Source of the DNA: an uncultured Roseburia sp.
GTDB lineage: Bacteria > Bacillota > Clostridia > Lachnospirales > Lachnospiraceae
Direction: 5' to 3'
DNA length: 5,311 nucleotides
Assembly (NCBI GenBank): GCA_945928585.1
Contig: CAMENQ010000179.1
Location: 1 to 5,311, forward strand
Made by a program: the position numbers and the translations under genes. Each line of letters opens with the position of its first letter. Position 1 is the stretch's first letter. The notes beneath the pieces were generated by a model. That model was not told the origin of the DNA. It saw nothing but the letters and a program-made list of their open reading frames with translations, and did not search any database. Below, piece after piece: positions 4,891 to 5,311 of this stretch.

Positions 4891-5311
4891 TTACTCTTTG
4901 TCAGCCTTCTTACTTTTTAGTATATCATAAATCGGGTATTTTACTTTATATTCCGGTTCGTCAATGATAATTTGCACCGCCTTTTTATTCTTTGCATTGA
5001 CAACTATTGGTGCAGCAAGATTAACCGTCATTTTTGTTATATCCTGTGGCACAGTTATTGTAACAACTACAAGCATTTCATTTTCATCCAGTTCTCCAAG
5101 GTTTGAAAGAAGTTCATCCTCCACCATTGGATTATAATTGCCCAGTATGTGGAGTGGGTCTACTACAGGCATGGCAAAAGCCGGTTCTTCTATAGACTGA
5201 AGCCATGATATGGTATTATCCTTTTTTTCCTCATCATGTATAAGTAAAAACTGTTTTAAATCAGGAAATCCTATTATTCCCGATGGAAATGTTATGATTT
5301 TACTTTCATCA
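4891..5311 (-). CDS. fliW: Flagellar assembly factor FliW, 5' end outside window
   Basis: The frame stays open to the window edge, giving 139 residues without a start. The first visible residues, DESKIITFPSGIIGFPDLKQ, followed by WLQSIEEPAFAMPVVDP (36-52), are the conserved FliW N-terminal part, where 'F..G..GF' and 'WLQS...P..A..V.DP' recur. The C-terminal half includes VVVTITVPQDITKMTVNLAAP and 'VQIIIDEPEYKVKYPI'. FliWs are about 145-155 residues, so only some 10-15 residues are missing. FliW binds flagellin and, when freed by flagellin export, binds CsrA and relieves repression of flagellin translation. The methionine at 5172 is internal, not a start: strong FliW homology lies upstream of it. 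Confidence 0.96.
   Translation of the reverse strand, partial: DESKIITFPSGIIGFPDLKQFLLIHDEEKKDNTISWLQSIEEPAFAMPVVDPLHILGNYNPMVEDELLSNLGELDENEMLVVVTITVPQDITKMTVNLAAPIVVNAKNKKAVQIIIDEPEYKVKYPIYDILKSKKADKE

Noticed and set aside
4891..5172. A 93-residue FliW starting at the methionine at 5172
   Set aside because: The same frame is open to the window edge and encodes conserved FliW sequence (FPSGIIGFPD, WLQS) upstream, so this methionine is internal.
1..5311. CRISPR array, tRNA, rRNA, insertion sequence or attachment site
   Set aside because: No regularly spaced repeats, no tRNA-like cloverleaf, no rRNA sequence, no transposase or terminal repeats were seen on either strand.

Overview
This is a low-GC, AT-rich window from a flagellated Gram-positive bacterium. 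It is probably a Clostridia member and plausibly Lachnospiraceae. That assignment rests on the FliW/CsrA pairing, the gene order, the strong AGGAGG-type ribosome binding sites and the unusually large FliD. No ribosomal RNA or other taxonomic marker is present, so it is an inference. Every convincing gene lies on the minus strand.

Layout in transcription order (right to left): fliW (5' end outside the window), csrA, a 213-bp regulatory gap, flaG, fliD, fliS, a FliT/FlgN-like chaperone gene, a strong 14-bp hairpin terminator, a promoter region, and the first 197 codons of a family 2 glycosyltransferase that runs off the left edge. This is a late flagellar filament-assembly cluster. FliW and CsrA form the protein/RNA-binding-protein switch that ties flagellin translation to secretion. 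FlaG affects filament length. FliD caps the filament, FliS escorts flagellin, and the FliT-like protein probably escorts FliD or the hook-associated proteins. The glycosyltransferase has its own promoter and may modify flagellin or another surface molecule, but that is only inferred from position.

The most interesting part is the csrA-flaG gap (4451-4663). It holds a Rho-independent-type terminator, a hairpin that places GGA in a hexaloop and matches the CsrA/RsmE recognition core, a sigma-A-like promoter whose -35 box overlaps that hairpin, a perfect 7-bp inverted repeat at the predicted start site, and a sigma-28-like promoter just before flaG. The second gap (594-806) holds the cluster terminator, a near-consensus extended -10 promoter and an 11-codon leader ORF that overlaps the glycosyltransferase start. 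FliD carries an insertion of roughly 270 residues, much of it probably coiled coil.

I see no mobile element, CRISPR array, tRNA or rRNA, and no clearly novel system. The gene content is conventional; the points of interest are regulatory and structural.
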